Below, piece after piece: positions 1 to 9,469 of a stretch of DNA of 56,381 nucleotides (position 1 is its first letter; the number at the start of each line of letters is the position of its first letter). This DNA is from Pseudoxanthomonas taiwanensis. Lineage in GTDB: Bacteria > Pseudomonadota > Gammaproteobacteria > Xanthomonadales > Xanthomonadaceae. A model generated the notes under the pieces. The model ran no database searches. It saw nothing but the letters and a program-made list of their open reading frames with translations, and was not told where the DNA came from. The stretch covers positions 1 to 56,381 of the forward strand of contig NZ_PDWK01000010.1 in assembly GCF_010093135.1 (NCBI RefSeq), in the 5' to 3' direction. The translations under genes were made by a program, and so were the position numbers.

Positions 1-73
1 CCCCCGCGCCGCTCTCCCCCCCCCCCGCCGCACGCCCCCCGCACCAGCCCGGCCAGCGCGGCCTGCAGGCGTT

Positions 74-187
74 CGTGGCCGGCAGGACCGGCAAGAAGTC
101 CGGCGGCCAGATCGGCACCCAGATCCTGCGCGGCATCCTGGGCGGGATCATCGGCCGCCGTACTTCTTGCCGGTCCTGCCGGCCACG
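74..187. repeat. 24-bp inverted repeat / fold-back at window edge
   Basis: Bases 74-97 and 164-187 are perfect 24-bp inverted copies separated by 66 bp. The plus strand from 75 reads V-A-G-R-T-G-K-K and continues with a hydrophobic G/I-rich tail. The minus-strand ATPase gene ends with the same V-A-G-R-T-G-K-K and then stops at once. The true C-terminus of that gene therefore seems to lie here in inverted orientation, joined at a short GGCCGCCG-like overlap. Bases 1-73 are C-rich low-complexity sequence with no recognisable gene. A chimeric or fold-back read at a contig end is the simplest reading; a real inversion is possible. Confidence 0.6.
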
Positions 188-1662
188 CGCTCGCCGATGC
201 TGCTGCCCACGCTGCGGCCGATCGAGCCGCCGACGTTGCGCGCGGTCTGCCTGGCCACCGACTCGACCACGCCCTGGCGGCGCCCGGTGCCGAACAGGAA
301 CTCGCTGATCTTCCGACCGAGGCCGCCGCCCTCCGTGGCCGCCGGCGCGGCACCGCCCTGCGGCGCCGCCTGCGTCTGCTGCGCCGCGCGCGCGGCCAGC
401 AGTTCGGCGGCCGATTCGCGGTTGACCGGGGTGTCGTAGCGCGAGCCCACCGGGCTGGAGGCACGCACCCGGGCGCGCTCGGCCTCGGTGATGGCACCCA
501 TGCGGCAGCGCGGCGGGGCGATGCGGGTGTACTGCACGGGCGCCGGTACGCCGTTGTCATGCAGGGTGGACACCAGCGCCTCGCCGGTGCCCAGGCTGGA
601 GATGGTGCGGGCCACGTCCAGCTTCGGGTTGGGCACGAAGGTCTCGGCCGCGGTGCGTACCGCCTTCTGGTCGCGCGGAGTGTAGGCGCGCAGCGCGTGC
701 TGGACGCGGTTGCCGAGCTGGCCGAGGATGGGGGCGGGCACATCGTCGGGGAACTGCGAGCAGAAGTACACGCCCACGCCCTTGGAGCGGATCAGGCGCA
801 CCACCTGCTCGATGCGCTGCACCAGCGCCGGCGGCGCGTCGTCGAACAGCAGGTGCGCCTCGTCGAACACGAACACCAGCTTCGGCTTGTCCAGGTCGCC
901 GACCTCGGGCAGACGCTCGAACAGCTCGCTCAGCAGCCACAGCAGGAAGGTGGAGTACAGGCGCGGCTTCAGGACCAGCTGCGCGGCGGCGAGGATGCCG
1001 ATCACGCCGCGGCCGTCGTGGTTGACCCGCATGATGTCGGCCAGGTCCAGCGCCGGCTCGCCGAAGAACTGCTTGCCGCCGTCCTGCTCCAGGCGCAGCA
1101 GGGCGCGCTGGATCGCGGCGATGGACGGGGCGCTGACCAGGCCGTAGGCGGCCGATACCTCCTTGCGTTCCCCGGCCACCAGGTTGAGCAGGGCGCGCAG
1201 GTCGTCCAGGTCCAGCAGCAGCAGGCCGCGGTCGTCGGCCAGCTTGAACACGATGTCCAGGACGCCGGACTGGGTGTCGTTCAGCTCCAGGATGCGCGCC
1301 AGCAGGGTGGGGCCCATCTCGCTGACGGTGGTGCGCACCGGATGGCCGAGCTGGCCGTACAGGTCCCAGAACACCACCGGGCTGGCCTCGGGTGCATGGT
1401 CGGCCACGCCGATCTCGGCCGCACGCGCGGCCAGCTTCCCGCCGCCCTCGCCGGGCACGGCCAGGCCGGCCACGTCGCCCTTCACGTCGGCCATGAACAC
1501 CGGCACGCCGCGCCGCGAGAAGCCCTCGGCCAGGGTCATCAGGGTCACGGTCTTGCCGGTGCCGGTGGCGCCGGCCACCAGCCCGTGGCGGTTGCCGTAG
1601 CGGGGCAGCAGGGTGACCGGGATGTCGTCGGTGGTGCCCCTGCCCAGCAGAATCGGTTCCAT
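148..1662 (-). CDS. DUF853 / HerA-like P-loop ATPase (YjgR type), C-terminus altered
   Basis: A cytoplasmic ATPase of the HerA/FtsK superfamily, DUF853 group (E. coli YjgR-like), about 504 aa. A Walker A motif G-A-T-G-T-G-K-T lies at residues 31-38 and a Walker B-like K-L-V-F-V-F-D-E-A-H in the middle of the protein, as expected for DNA-translocase-like ATPases. The cellular role of the family is not settled. The C-terminal ~60 residues are Gly/Ser/Arg-rich. The final G-R-T-G-K-K-Y-G-G-R followed by a stop is probably not native, because the expected tail appears inverted at 75-160. The lytic transglycosylase gene diverges from it, with 110 bp between the two starts. Confidence 0.85.
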   Translation of the reverse strand: MEPILLGRGTTDDIPVTLLPRYGNRHGLVAGATGTGKTVTLMTLAEGFSRRGVPVFMADVKGDVAGLAVPGEGGGKLAARAAEIGVADHAPEASPVVFWDLYGQLGHPVRTTVSEMGPTLLARILELNDTQSGVLDIVFKLADDRGLLLLDLDDLRALLNLVAGERKEVSAAYGLVSAPSIAAIQRALLRLEQDGGKQFFGEPALDLADIMRVNHDGRGVIGILAAAQLVLKPRLYSTFLLWLLSELFERLPEVGDLDKPKLVFVFDEAHLLFDDAPPALVQRIEQVVRLIRSKGVGVYFCSQFPDDVPAPILGQLGNRVQHALRAYTPRDQKAVRTAAETFVPNPKLDVARTISSLGTGEALVSTLHDNGVPAPVQYTRIAPPRCRMGAITEAERARVRASSPVGSRYDTPVNRESAAELLAARAAQQTQAAPQGGAAPAATEGGGLGRKISEFLFGTGRRQGVVESVARQTARNVGGSIGRSVGSSIGERVAGRTGKKYGGR

Positions 1663-1772
1663 AGGCGGCCCTCGCGGCGGAAGATGCCGGCGATTCTACG
1701 CAGACCGGCGCGGGTTGCCGCGGCGCGGCGGCGGCGGCTACCCTGCCGGGGCATTCTTTCCCGGCCTGGTCG

Positions 1773-3338
1773 ATGTCCCGCCGCAATCCGTTTCTCCGGC
1801 CGCTCGCGGCCGCGCTGCTGTTCTGCTGCATCGTTCCACCCGCCACCGCCCAGCGCGTCTCCGCCCGCGACAAGGCCGCGGCAGAGGCGCTGGTGCAGCG
1901 CATGGCCGCCGCCGAACAGCGCTACCGCGACGCCCTGGTGCTGGCCGGCAACGGCGATCCGCGCGGCGCCGGGGAAGGCAACGCCGCGCTGGAGGACATG
2001 GAGGACGTGGTGGACGCCTGCGTGAAGCTGCGCGGCTGCCCGCTGTCGGACCTGCTGGCCACCTACAAGCGCCTGCTCAAGGCCCGTGCCGACGCCGAGG
2101 CCGGGGCGCTGGACGAGCCTGGCGACGAGGACCAGCCTCTGGGGGCGGACCCGGAGCTGGCCGCCGACGTGCCCGAGGCCGCGCGCACCGTGGCCCTGCT
2201 GGGTGGCGACAACCGCCACGCCTTCGACCGCATGGTCCGCTACAACCCGGCCATCCAGGCCGGCATCCGCCGCTGGCTGACCGACATGCGGCCGCAGCTG
2301 ATGACCAGCTACGAGAATTACCAGGCCATGCGCCACCTGATGTGGCCGGAGTTCGAGAAGCGCGGCCTGCCCGAGGCGCTGCTGTTCGGCATCCTGGCCA
2401 AGGAGTCCAACGGCCGCGTGCACTCGGTCTCGCGCGCCGGCGCGGCCGGGCCGATGCAGTTCATGCCGGCCACCGGCCGCCGCTTCGGTCTGGGCCCGGA
2501 CGGCACCGGCTTCGACACCCGCTACGACCCGCGCGCGGCGGCCGAGGCCAGCGCCACCTACCTCAACGAACGCCTGCGCGAGCTCAACAACGAGCTGGAG
2601 CTGGCCCTGGCCGGCTACAACGGCGGCGAGGGCCGCGCCCTGCGCGTGCACCGCGGCAGCGGCGGCGGCAGCTTCTGGCACGCTTCGGTCTACGACCAGT
2701 TCCCGGCGGAGACGCGCGACTACGTGCCGATGGTGATCGCCGCGGCGTGGATCTACCTGCACCCGCGCCAGTTCGGCGTGCAGTTCCCCAGGGTGGATGC
2801 GCAGCCGGCGACGCTGCGGCTGGCGCGCCCGGCCAGCATCTACGAGCTGACCGTGTGCCTGGGCAATGCCGGCAGCCGCGACGGCTACATGCGCGTGCTG
2901 CGCAATCTCAACCCGCGCTACACGGCCGAGGAGACCATCCCGGCCGGCACCGTGCTCCACGCCACCACCCGGGTGGCCGCGCTGTACCAGCGCCACTGCG
3001 TGGACGGGCCGCGTGCCGAGCTGGCCCGCGCCCTGGTCACGGCCGACGTCAACGCGGCGCTGGTGCGCGATGTGCCCGCCGGCAGCGTGGCGGTGGGCGA
3101 GGCGACCCCGCTGCCGGCCGGCGTGCCGGCCACCATCGCCACCGGCCGGCCGCAGCCGGCCACGCCGAAGGCGCGGCAGGCACGCATATACAAGGTGGCG
3201 CGCGGCGACACCCTGGCCGGCATCGCCCGGCGCCACGGCTGCCAGGTGCAGGTGCTGGCGCGCGCCAACGGGGTCAAGGCGCCGGCCTACACCCTGCGCC
3301 AGGGCCAGCAGTTGCGGCTGGAAGGGTGCACCCGCTGA
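1773..3338 (+). CDS. Periplasmic lytic transglycosylase with SLT and LysM domains (MltD-like)
   Basis: A 521-aa exported murein hydrolase that would cleave peptidoglycan between MurNAc and GlcNAc. The N-terminus (R-R-N-P then a hydrophobic run ending P-P-A-T-A-Q) is a cleavable signal peptide. The central SLT/goose-lysozyme fold has the catalytic Glu in A-K-E-S-N-G and the following G-A-A-G-P-M-Q-F-M-P and A-L-A-G-Y-N-G-G motifs. The last ~45 residues form one LysM module (I-Y-K-V-A-R-G-D-T-L-A-G-I-A) that binds glycan. It resembles MltD but has one clear LysM and a long N-terminal extension. It converges on psd with 28 bp between the two stops. Confidence 0.88.
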   Translation: MSRRNPFLRPLAAALLFCCIVPPATAQRVSARDKAAAEALVQRMAAAEQRYRDALVLAGNGDPRGAGEGNAALEDMEDVVDACVKLRGCPLSDLLATYKRLLKARADAEAGALDEPGDEDQPLGADPELAADVPEAARTVALLGGDNRHAFDRMVRYNPAIQAGIRRWLTDMRPQLMTSYENYQAMRHLMWPEFEKRGLPEALLFGILAKESNGRVHSVSRAGAAGPMQFMPATGRRFGLGPDGTGFDTRYDPRAAAEASATYLNERLRELNNELELALAGYNGGEGRALRVHRGSGGGSFWHASVYDQFPAETRDYVPMVIAAAWIYLHPRQFGVQFPRVDAQPATLRLARPASIYELTVCLGNAGSRDGYMRVLRNLNPRYTAEETIPAGTVLHATTRVAALYQRHCVDGPRAELARALVTADVNAALVRDVPAGSVAVGEATPLPAGVPATIATGRPQPATPKARQARIYKVARGDTLAGIARRHGCQVQVLARANGVKAPAYTLRQGQQLRLEGCTR

Positions 3339-3366
3339 AGGCCCGCCCGGCGGTGCGCCGCGGGGC

Positions 3367-4212
3367 TCATGCGCTCCGGTAGGCGAGGGCCTGGCCGACC
3401 CGCACCGGCGTCTCCGCCGCCAGCCCCGGGGCCAGCTCGGCCACGCCCGGCGGCAGCAGCACGATCACGGTCGAGCCGTAGTTGAAGCGCGCCATCTCGG
3501 CGAAGCGCTCCAGGCGGATGCCCTTGCCGCGCCAGTCCTTGCGGGTGGTGCGGTCCCCGTAGCGCGGGATCTCCACGCCGCTCCAGACCGTCTCCACGCC
3601 CGAGACCAGCAGGGCGCCGACCATCACCACCGCCATCGGCCCGAAGTCCGTGTCGAAGTGGCACACCAGCCGCTCGTTGCGGGCGAACAGGCGCGGTACC
3701 TTCGCCACCGCCGCCGGGCCCACCGAGAACAGGCGGCCGGGCACGTGCACGGTCTCGCGCAGGGTGCCGGTCCAGGGCATGTGCACGCGGTGGTAGTCGC
3801 GCGGGGACAGGTACACGGTGGCGAAGCGGCCGCCGGCGAAGGCGGCCGCCGCCGCCGCGTCGCCCAGCAGCTCGTCCACGCCGAAGCTGTGGCCCTTGGC
3901 CTGGAAGCAGCGCCCGTCCTCGATCGGCCCGCACTGGCTGATGCGGCCGTCGGCCGGCACCAGCAGGGCGCGCGGGTCCGGGTCCGGCACGCGCGCGCCC
4001 GGGCGCAGGGCGCGGGTGAAGAAGGCGTTGAAGCTCTCGTAGCTTTCCGGGTCGGGGTTGGCGGCCTCGGACAGGTCCACGCCGAAGCGGCGCACCACCG
4101 TGCCGATCAGCCAGCGGCGCAGGCGCGGGTTGCGCGAATAGGCCGCGCGCCGGGCCAGCGAGGACAGCAGGCGGTGCGGCAGGGCCCAGGTGAGGGTGGT
4201 GACCAGGCTCAC
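3367..4212 (-). CDS. psd: Phosphatidylserine decarboxylase proenzyme
   Basis: Decarboxylates phosphatidylserine to phosphatidylethanolamine at the inner membrane. It is 281 aa, the usual length of the bacterial enzyme. The self-cleavage motif is N-Y-G-S-T, with Ser247 expected to become the pyruvoyl group of the small alpha chain. Other family signatures are F-N-A-F-F-T-R near the N-terminus and the [11 protein letters not shown] segment. The chosen start is GTG at 4212, because it overlaps the stop of the upstream sco gene (GTGA), indicating translational coupling. Longer readings upstream lie inside sco in another frame. Confidence 0.93.
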   Translation of the reverse strand: MSLVTTLTWALPHRLLSSLARRAAYSRNPRLRRWLIGTVVRRFGVDLSEAANPDPESYESFNAFFTRALRPGARVPDPDPRALLVPADGRISQCGPIEDGRCFQAKGHSFGVDELLGDAAAAAAFAGGRFATVYLSPRDYHRVHMPWTGTLRETVHVPGRLFSVGPAAVAKVPRLFARNERLVCHFDTDFGPMAVVMVGALLVSGVETVWSGVEIPRYGDRTTRKDWRGKGIRLERFAEMARFNYGSTVIVLLPPGVAELAPGLAAETPVRVGQALAYRSA

Positions 4213-4862
4213 GGCGCGCGGTCCATCTCGGTCAGGCGCAGCAGGTCGGCGGCGATGGCCTGCGGCTGCAGCGGCGGCCGGATCAGGCCGGCCAGGCGGC
4301 CCTGCGGGTCGAGCACGGCGATGTTGGCCGAATGGTCCACGCTGTAGTCCTGCGGGTTCTGCTCGTAGTGGCGGCCGGGCACCTTCATGAACACGAAGCC
4401 CAGCGAGGTGGCGAACTTCTCCAGCGCCGGCACGTCGGCGGTGGCCGCCAGGGTGTCCGGGTGGAAGGCGTGGGCGTACTCGCCGGCCTTGGCCGGGGTG
4501 TCGCGCTCCGGGTCCACGGAGACGAACAGCACGCGCGGGCGGATGGTCTCCGGCAGCGCCTCCCACTGCTTCTGTGCCAGCGCCAGCTCGGCCAGGGTGG
4601 TCGGGCACACGTCCGGGCAGAAGGTGAAGCCCAGGAACACCAGGGTCCAGTGGCCGGCCAGCTCGCCGGGCACCAGCGGAGTGCCGTCGGACTGGCGCAG
4701 GTTGAACGGCGGCAGCTCGCGCGGCCTGGGCAGCAGGGTCACGGCCTGCAGTGCCGGCTGCGGCGCAGCCGGCTCGCCACCGAGGAAGTGGCGGGCGGCC
4801 AGCAGGCCCGCGCCGGCGGCGAGTGCGGCAAGCAGGACGTAGCCGAGGGTGCGGTTGGACAT
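4209..4862 (-). CDS. SCO1/SenC/PrrC family copper chaperone
   Basis: A 217-aa membrane-anchored thioredoxin-fold protein of the Sco family, which delivers Cu or acts as a thiol reductase in cytochrome c oxidase CuA assembly. One N-terminal membrane anchor (residues ~5-25) precedes the periplasmic domain. The copper ligands are visible: the C-x-x-x-C motif in F-C-P-D-V-C-P and the distal His in Y-S-V-D-H-S-A-N. The start M-S-N-R-T at 4862 puts the anchor at the N-terminus; an ATG at 4907 would add 15 implausible residues. Its stop overlaps the psd start, so the two are probably co-transcribed. Confidence 0.9.
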   Translation of the reverse strand: MSNRTLGYVLLAALAAGAGLLAARHFLGGEPAAPQPALQAVTLLPRPRELPPFNLRQSDGTPLVPGELAGHWTLVFLGFTFCPDVCPTTLAELALAQKQWEALPETIRPRVLFVSVDPERDTPAKAGEYAHAFHPDTLAATADVPALEKFATSLGFVFMKVPGRHYEQNPQDYSVDHSANIAVLDPQGRLAGLIRPPLQPQAIAADLLRLTEMDRAP

Positions 4863-4978
4863 GCGTGGCGTGCGGAATTCCGGATTGGCCGCACATGATA
4901 CCGGCATGCCCGGGCCGGGACGGGCGATGGCCTATAATCGCCGGCCCTTCCGAGAATGCGCCCGCGCGGCGCCGCGCC

Positions 4979-5911
4979 ATGAACACCTCCGATCCGGCCG
5001 CCGAACTGCACACGATCATCGACCTGATCCGCTACGGCGGCAGCCGCTTCAGCGAGGCCGGGCTCACCTTCGGCCACAGCTACGACAATGCCATGGACGA
5101 GGCCACCCAGCTGGTGCTGCACGCGCTGCACCTGCCGCACGACCTCAGCCCGGTGTACGGCCAGGCGCGCCTGACCATGGAGGAGAAGCGGAAGATCCTG
5201 GCCCTGTTCCGCCGCCGCATCGAGGAGCGCGTGCCGGCCGCCTACCTGACCGGCGAGGCCTGGTTCGCCGGCCTGTGCTTCAAGACCGATCCGCGCGCGC
5301 TGGTGCCGCGCTCGCCCATCGCCGAGCTGATCGAGTCCGGCTTCGAGCCGTGGCTGGGTGGCCGCCAGGTGCGCCGCGCCCTGGACCTGTGCACCGGCTC
5401 GGGTTGCATCGCCATCGCCATGGCCCACTACAACCCGGAGTGGGAGGTGGACGGCGTGGACATCAGCGACGACGCCCTGGCCCTGGCCGCGGAGAACAAG
5501 GCGCGCCTGCACGCGGACAACGTCACCCTGATCAGGTCGGACCTGTTCGCCAACCTGCAGGGCCGCCACTACGACCTGATCGTCACCAACCCGCCGTACG
5601 TCACCGACGCGGAAACCGACGCCCTGCCGAAGGAGTACTCGTACGAGCCGGAGCTGGGCCTGCGCGCCGGCCCGGACGGCCTGGACCTGGTGCTGAGGAT
5701 CCTGCGCGACGCGCCGCTGCACCTGAACCAGGACGGCCTGCTGATCTGCGAAGTGGGCGAGTCCGAGCGCCACCTGGTCAGGCTGCTGCCGGAGCTGGAC
5801 CTGGCCTGGATCGAGTTCAAGGTGGGGCAGATGGGCGTGTTCGCGGTCGAGTGCCGCGAGCTGATCGCGCACCACGCCCGCATCGCCGAGCTGGCCGCCG
5901 CGCGCGGCTGA
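4979..5911 (+). CDS. prmB: 50S ribosomal protein L3 N5-glutamine methyltransferase
   Basis: A 310-aa SAM-dependent methyltransferase that modifies a glutamine of ribosomal protein L3. The Rossmann-fold SAM motif [11 protein letters not shown] is at residues 136-146, and the catalytic N-P-P-Y motif that binds the target glutamine amide is at 204-207. The N-terminal R-Y-G-G-S-R-F and V-P-A-A-Y-L-T-G-E segments separate PrmB from PrmC, as does its position just upstream of aroC, a common gammaproteobacterial pairing. The ATG at 4979 gives a full-length protein. Confidence 0.93.
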   Translation: MNTSDPAAELHTIIDLIRYGGSRFSEAGLTFGHSYDNAMDEATQLVLHALHLPHDLSPVYGQARLTMEEKRKILALFRRRIEERVPAAYLTGEAWFAGLCFKTDPRALVPRSPIAELIESGFEPWLGGRQVRRALDLCTGSGCIAIAMAHYNPEWEVDGVDISDDALALAAENKARLHADNVTLIRSDLFANLQGRHYDLIVTNPPYVTDAETDALPKEYSYEPELGLRAGPDGLDLVLRILRDAPLHLNQDGLLICEVGESERHLVRLLPELDLAWIEFKVGQMGVFAVECRELIAHHARIAELAAARG

Positions 5912-6059
5912 TCCGCGTCCGGCGGGGCCGCGACGGCCGCCCCCGGCCTGGCCGGCGGGCCGGCATCGGTTGCCGCGGCAACGGCCGCTGCACCGCAGCA
6001 GGGCGATGTGCGATGCTTGGGGGACTCCCTGTGAATCGGCACCCCGCGCGGAGCGCGCC

Positions 6060-7184
6060 TTGAGCAGCAACACCTTCGGCAAGCTGTTGTCGGTCACCAC
6101 CTTCGGCGAGTCGCATGGCCCGGCCATCGGCTGCGTGGTCGACGGCTGCCCGCCTGGCCTGGAGCTGGCGCCGGAGGACTTCGTCCACGACCTGCGGCGC
6201 CGCGCCACCGGCCGCAGCCGCCACACCTCGGCCCGGCGCGAGGCCGACGAGGTGGAGATCCTCTCCGGCGTGTACGAGGGCCGCACCACCGGCACCCCGA
6301 TCGCGCTGCTGATCCGCAACACCGACCCGCGCAGCAGGGACTACGCCAACATCGCCGCGCAGTTCCGCCCGGGCCATGCCGACTACACCTACTGGCAGAA
6401 GTACGGCATCCGCGACCCGCGCGGCGGTGGCCGCAGCTCGGCGCGCGAGACCACCATGCGCGTGGCCGCGGCGGTGATCGCCAAGAAGTGGCTGCGCCAG
6501 CGCTACGGGGTGACCGTGCGCGGCTTCCTGGCGCAGCTGGGCGACATCCGCCCGCGCGGCTTCGACTGGGACGCGGTGGAGGCCAACCCCTTCTTCTGGC
6601 CGCATGCCGAACAGGTGCCGGAGCTGGAGGCGTACATGGACGCACTGCGCAAGTCCGGCGACTCGGTGGGCGCGCGCGTGACCGTGGTGGCCGACGGCGT
6701 GCCGCCGGGCTGGGGCGAGCCGGTCTACGGCAAGCTCGACGCCGAGCTGGCCGGCGCGCTGATGGGCATCAACGCGGTCAAGGGCGTGGAGATCGGCGAC
6801 GGCTTCGCCGTGGTCGAGCAGAAGGGCACCCGGCACCGCGACCTGATCACCCCGCAGGGCTTCGCCAGCAACCATGCCGGCGGCATCCTCGGCGGCATTT
6901 CCACCGGCCAGCAGATCGTGGCCTCGATCGCGCTCAAGCCCACCTCCAGCCTGCGCCTGCCCGGGGCCAGCGTGGACGTGCACGGCAACCCGGTGGAGGT
7001 GGTCACCACCGGCCGCCACGACCCGTGCGTGGGCATCCGTGCCACGCCCATCGCCGAGGCGATGGTGGCGCTGGTGCTGATGGACCAGGCCCTGCGCCAC
7101 CGCGCGCAGTGCGGCGACGTGGGCGCGGTCGAACCGCGCATCCCGGCCGGGGCCGGCGCGCTGGGCGGGGCAGGGCAGGGCTGA
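6060..7184 (+). CDS. aroC: Chorismate synthase
   Basis: The last enzyme of the shikimate pathway: EPSP to chorismate with reduced FMN. It is 374 aa. Family signatures are visible: G-E-S-H-G-P-A-I-G near the N-terminus, [27 protein letters not shown] and [11 protein letters not shown]. The homologous N-terminus S-S-N-T-F-G-K-L begins right after a TTG at 6060. The nearest in-frame ATG upstream would add an unrelated extension, so TTG is taken as the start. It lies 148 bp after prmB. Confidence 0.94.
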   Translation: MSSNTFGKLLSVTTFGESHGPAIGCVVDGCPPGLELAPEDFVHDLRRRATGRSRHTSARREADEVEILSGVYEGRTTGTPIALLIRNTDPRSRDYANIAAQFRPGHADYTYWQKYGIRDPRGGGRSSARETTMRVAAAVIAKKWLRQRYGVTVRGFLAQLGDIRPRGFDWDAVEANPFFWPHAEQVPELEAYMDALRKSGDSVGARVTVVADGVPPGWGEPVYGKLDAELAGALMGINAVKGVEIGDGFAVVEQKGTRHRDLITPQGFASNHAGGILGGISTGQQIVASIALKPTSSLRLPGASVDVHGNPVEVVTTGRHDPCVGIRATPIAEAMVALVLMDQALRHRAQCGDVGAVEPRIPAGAGALGGAGQG

Positions 7185-7186
7185 GC

Positions 7187-8227
7187 ATGGGCGCCCGTCC
7201 GCGCGTGTGGGTGTCGCAGCCGCTGCCGGCGGACATCGTCGGGCGGCTGGCAGCGCACTGCGAGGTGGACATGGTGGCGGCCGCCACCACCCATGCGCCC
7301 GGGGCGATCGCCGCCGCGCTGCACGGGGCCGACGGCGCCCTGGTCACGGTCAACGACCGCATCGGCGCGGCCGAGCTGGCGCACGCGCCGCGCCTGCGCG
7401 CCATCGCCAACATCGGCGTGGGCTACGACAACCTGGACATCGCCGCCCTGGACGAGGCCGGAATCGTGGCCACCAACACCCCGGACGTGCTCACCGAGAC
7501 CACCGCGGACCTGGGCTTCGCCCTGCTGATGGCCGCCGCCCGCCACATCACCGAGGCCGAGCGCTGGCTGCGGGAAGGGCAGTGGCGGCGCTGGACCTTC
7601 GACACCATGCTCGGCAGCGACATCCACGGCAGCACCTTGGGCATCCTCGGCATGGGCCGGATCGGCCGCGCCATCGCCCGTCGCGGCCACCACGGCTTCG
7701 GAATGAAGGTGCTGTACCACACCCGCTCGCGCCTGCCGGAGCCGGCCGAGTGCGAGGTCGGCGCGCACTACGTGGACCTGGACACCCTGCTGGCGCGGTC
7801 CGACCCCCTGGTGCTGGCGCTGCCGTATTCGCCGCGCCACCACCACCTGATCGACGCGGCGGCGCTGGCGAGGATGAAGCCCACCGCCACCCTGGTGAAC
7901 ATCGCCCGCGGCGGCCTGGTGGACGAGCTGGCGCTGGCCGAGGCCCTGGCCGGCGGCCGCCTGGGCGCGGCCGGCCTGGACGTGTACGAGGGCGAGCCGG
8001 CGGTGCGGCCGGAGCTGCTGGCGCTGCGCAACGTGGTGCTGACCCCGCACATCGGCTCCGCCAGCCTGGCCACGCGCCGGGCCATGGCGCAGCTGGCGGT
8101 GGACAACCTGCTGGCCGCGCTGGGCTTCGGCCCGAACGCCGGCCGCCCGGCCAACCCGGTCACCGCGCGCAAGACCACCGGCACCGCCGGCGGCGGCATG
8201 GCCGGCATTGCCGCGCACAAACGATAG
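7187..8227 (+). CDS. D-2-hydroxyacid dehydrogenase (glyoxylate/hydroxypyruvate reductase-like)
   Basis: A 346-aa NAD(P)-dependent D-2-hydroxyacid dehydrogenase. The nucleotide-binding motif is L-G-M-G-R-I-G-R-A. The catalytic triad is in place: Arg in N-I-A-R-G-G-L-V-D-E, Glu in D-V-Y-E-G-E-P, His in L-T-P-H-I-G-S-A. The closest functional label is GhrB-type glyoxylate/hydroxypyruvate reductase, but substrate cannot be fixed from sequence. It starts two bases after the aroC stop and is likely co-transcribed with it. The C-terminal ~30 residues are a variable Thr/Gly-rich tail. Confidence 0.85.
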   Translation: MGARPRVWVSQPLPADIVGRLAAHCEVDMVAAATTHAPGAIAAALHGADGALVTVNDRIGAAELAHAPRLRAIANIGVGYDNLDIAALDEAGIVATNTPDVLTETTADLGFALLMAAARHITEAERWLREGQWRRWTFDTMLGSDIHGSTLGILGMGRIGRAIARRGHHGFGMKVLYHTRSRLPEPAECEVGAHYVDLDTLLARSDPLVLALPYSPRHHHLIDAAALARMKPTATLVNIARGGLVDELALAEALAGGRLGAAGLDVYEGEPAVRPELLALRNVVLTPHIGSASLATRRAMAQLAVDNLLAALGFGPNAGRPANPVTARKTTGTAGGGMAGIAAHKR

Positions 8228-8277
8228 GGAACCTCCGTCCCGCGCCTCCAGGGCGCCACCGAAAGGAGGAGGTTCCC
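8227..8277 (+). terminator. Long-loop inverted repeat between dehydrogenase and asd
   Basis: GGGAACCTCC (8227-8236) pairs perfectly with GGAGGTTCCC (8268-8277) across a 31-nt loop. It begins at the stop codon of the dehydrogenase and ends 72 bp before asd. There is no T-tract, so it may be a weak terminator, an RNA-processing site or a leader structure for asd. Confidence 0.4.
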
Positions 8278-8349
8278 CGAAACCGGCCTCCCGCGCGCGG
8301 CGCGCGCACCGCATCCCCGATTCCGAACCCGAGAGCACGAGCACCCCAC

Positions 8350-9375
8350 ATGAGCAAGGCACAACGTCGCTTCAACGTCGCCGTCGTCGGCGCCACCGGC
8401 GCGGTCGGCGAAACCATGCTGTCCATCCTGGCCGAGCGGAAGTTCCCGGTGGCCGAGATCATCCCGCTGGCCTCCGAGCGCTCGGCCGGCAGCGAGGTCG
8501 AGTTCGACGGGCGCAAGGTCAGGGTGCAGGACCTGGCCACCTTCGACCCCAAGGACGTGGACATCGCCCTGTTCTCGGCCGGTGGCAGCGTGTCCAGGGA
8601 ATACGCGCCGAAGTTCGCCGCCGCCGGCGCGGTGGTGATCGACAACTCCTCGGCCTTCCGCTACGAGGACGACGTGCCGCTGGTGGTCAGCGAGGTCAAC
8701 CCGGAGGCGGCGCGGCAGCGCCCGCGCGGCATCATCGCCAACCCCAACTGCTCGACCATGCAGATGCTGGTGGCGCTGGCGCCGATCCACCGCGAGTACG
8801 GCATCGAGCGCATCAACGTGGCCACCTACCAGTCCGTGTCCGGCGCCGGCCGCTCGGCACTGGAGGAGCTGGGCCGGCAGACCGCCGGCATCCTCAACTT
8901 CCAGGATCCGGCACCGCAGCGCTTCCCGGTGCAGATCGCCTTCAACCTGATCCCGCACATCGACGAGTTCCTGGACAACGGCTTCACCAAGGAGGAGATG
9001 AAGCTGGTCTGGGAGACGCGCAAGATCCTGGGCGACGACGGCATCCAGGTGAACCCGACCGCGGTGCGCGTGCCGGTGTTCTACGGCCATTCCGAGGCCG
9101 TGGCCATCGAGACGCGGAAGAAGGTCACCGTGGAGCAGGCGCGCGAGCTGCTGGCCCGCTCCCCGGGCGTGGAGGTGGTGGACGAGCGCAAGCCCGGCGG
9201 CTATCCCACCCCGGTCACCCACGCCTCCGGCCGCGACGCGGTGTACGTGGGCCGCATCCGCGAGGACCTGTCGCATCCGCGCGGCCTGAACCTGTGGATC
9301 GTCTCGGACAACATCCGCAAGGGTGCCGCGCTCAACGCCGTGCAGCTGGCCGAACTGGTCGCCGCCGAGGGCTGA
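8350..9375 (+). CDS. asd: Aspartate-semialdehyde dehydrogenase
   Basis: Reduces aspartyl-4-phosphate to aspartate semialdehyde, the branch point to lysine/DAP, threonine and methionine. It is 341 aa. The NADP-binding G-A-T-G-A-V-G-E lies at residues 14-21 and the catalytic cysteine is C134 in N-P-N-C-S-T. The length and the insert pattern fit the shorter Pseudomonas/Gram-positive-like branch rather than the E. coli enzyme. It is followed by fimV, truA and trpF, the order known from Pseudomonas and Xanthomonas. Confidence 0.95.
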   Translation: MSKAQRRFNVAVVGATGAVGETMLSILAERKFPVAEIIPLASERSAGSEVEFDGRKVRVQDLATFDPKDVDIALFSAGGSVSREYAPKFAAAGAVVIDNSSAFRYEDDVPLVVSEVNPEAARQRPRGIIANPNCSTMQMLVALAPIHREYGIERINVATYQSVSGAGRSALEELGRQTAGILNFQDPAPQRFPVQIAFNLIPHIDEFLDNGFTKEEMKLVWETRKILGDDGIQVNPTAVRVPVFYGHSEAVAIETRKKVTVEQARELLARSPGVEVVDERKPGGYPTPVTHASGRDAVYVGRIREDLSHPRGLNLWIVSDNIRKGAALNAVQLAELVAAEG

Positions 9376-9469
9376 GTGGCCGGCCGCGCGCCCGGCCGAG
9401 GCGCCCCCGCGGCCGGACGCGCACCCGGCATGGCTCCCGCCGCGGGCGGCCCGCCGGTATAGTCGGCGC

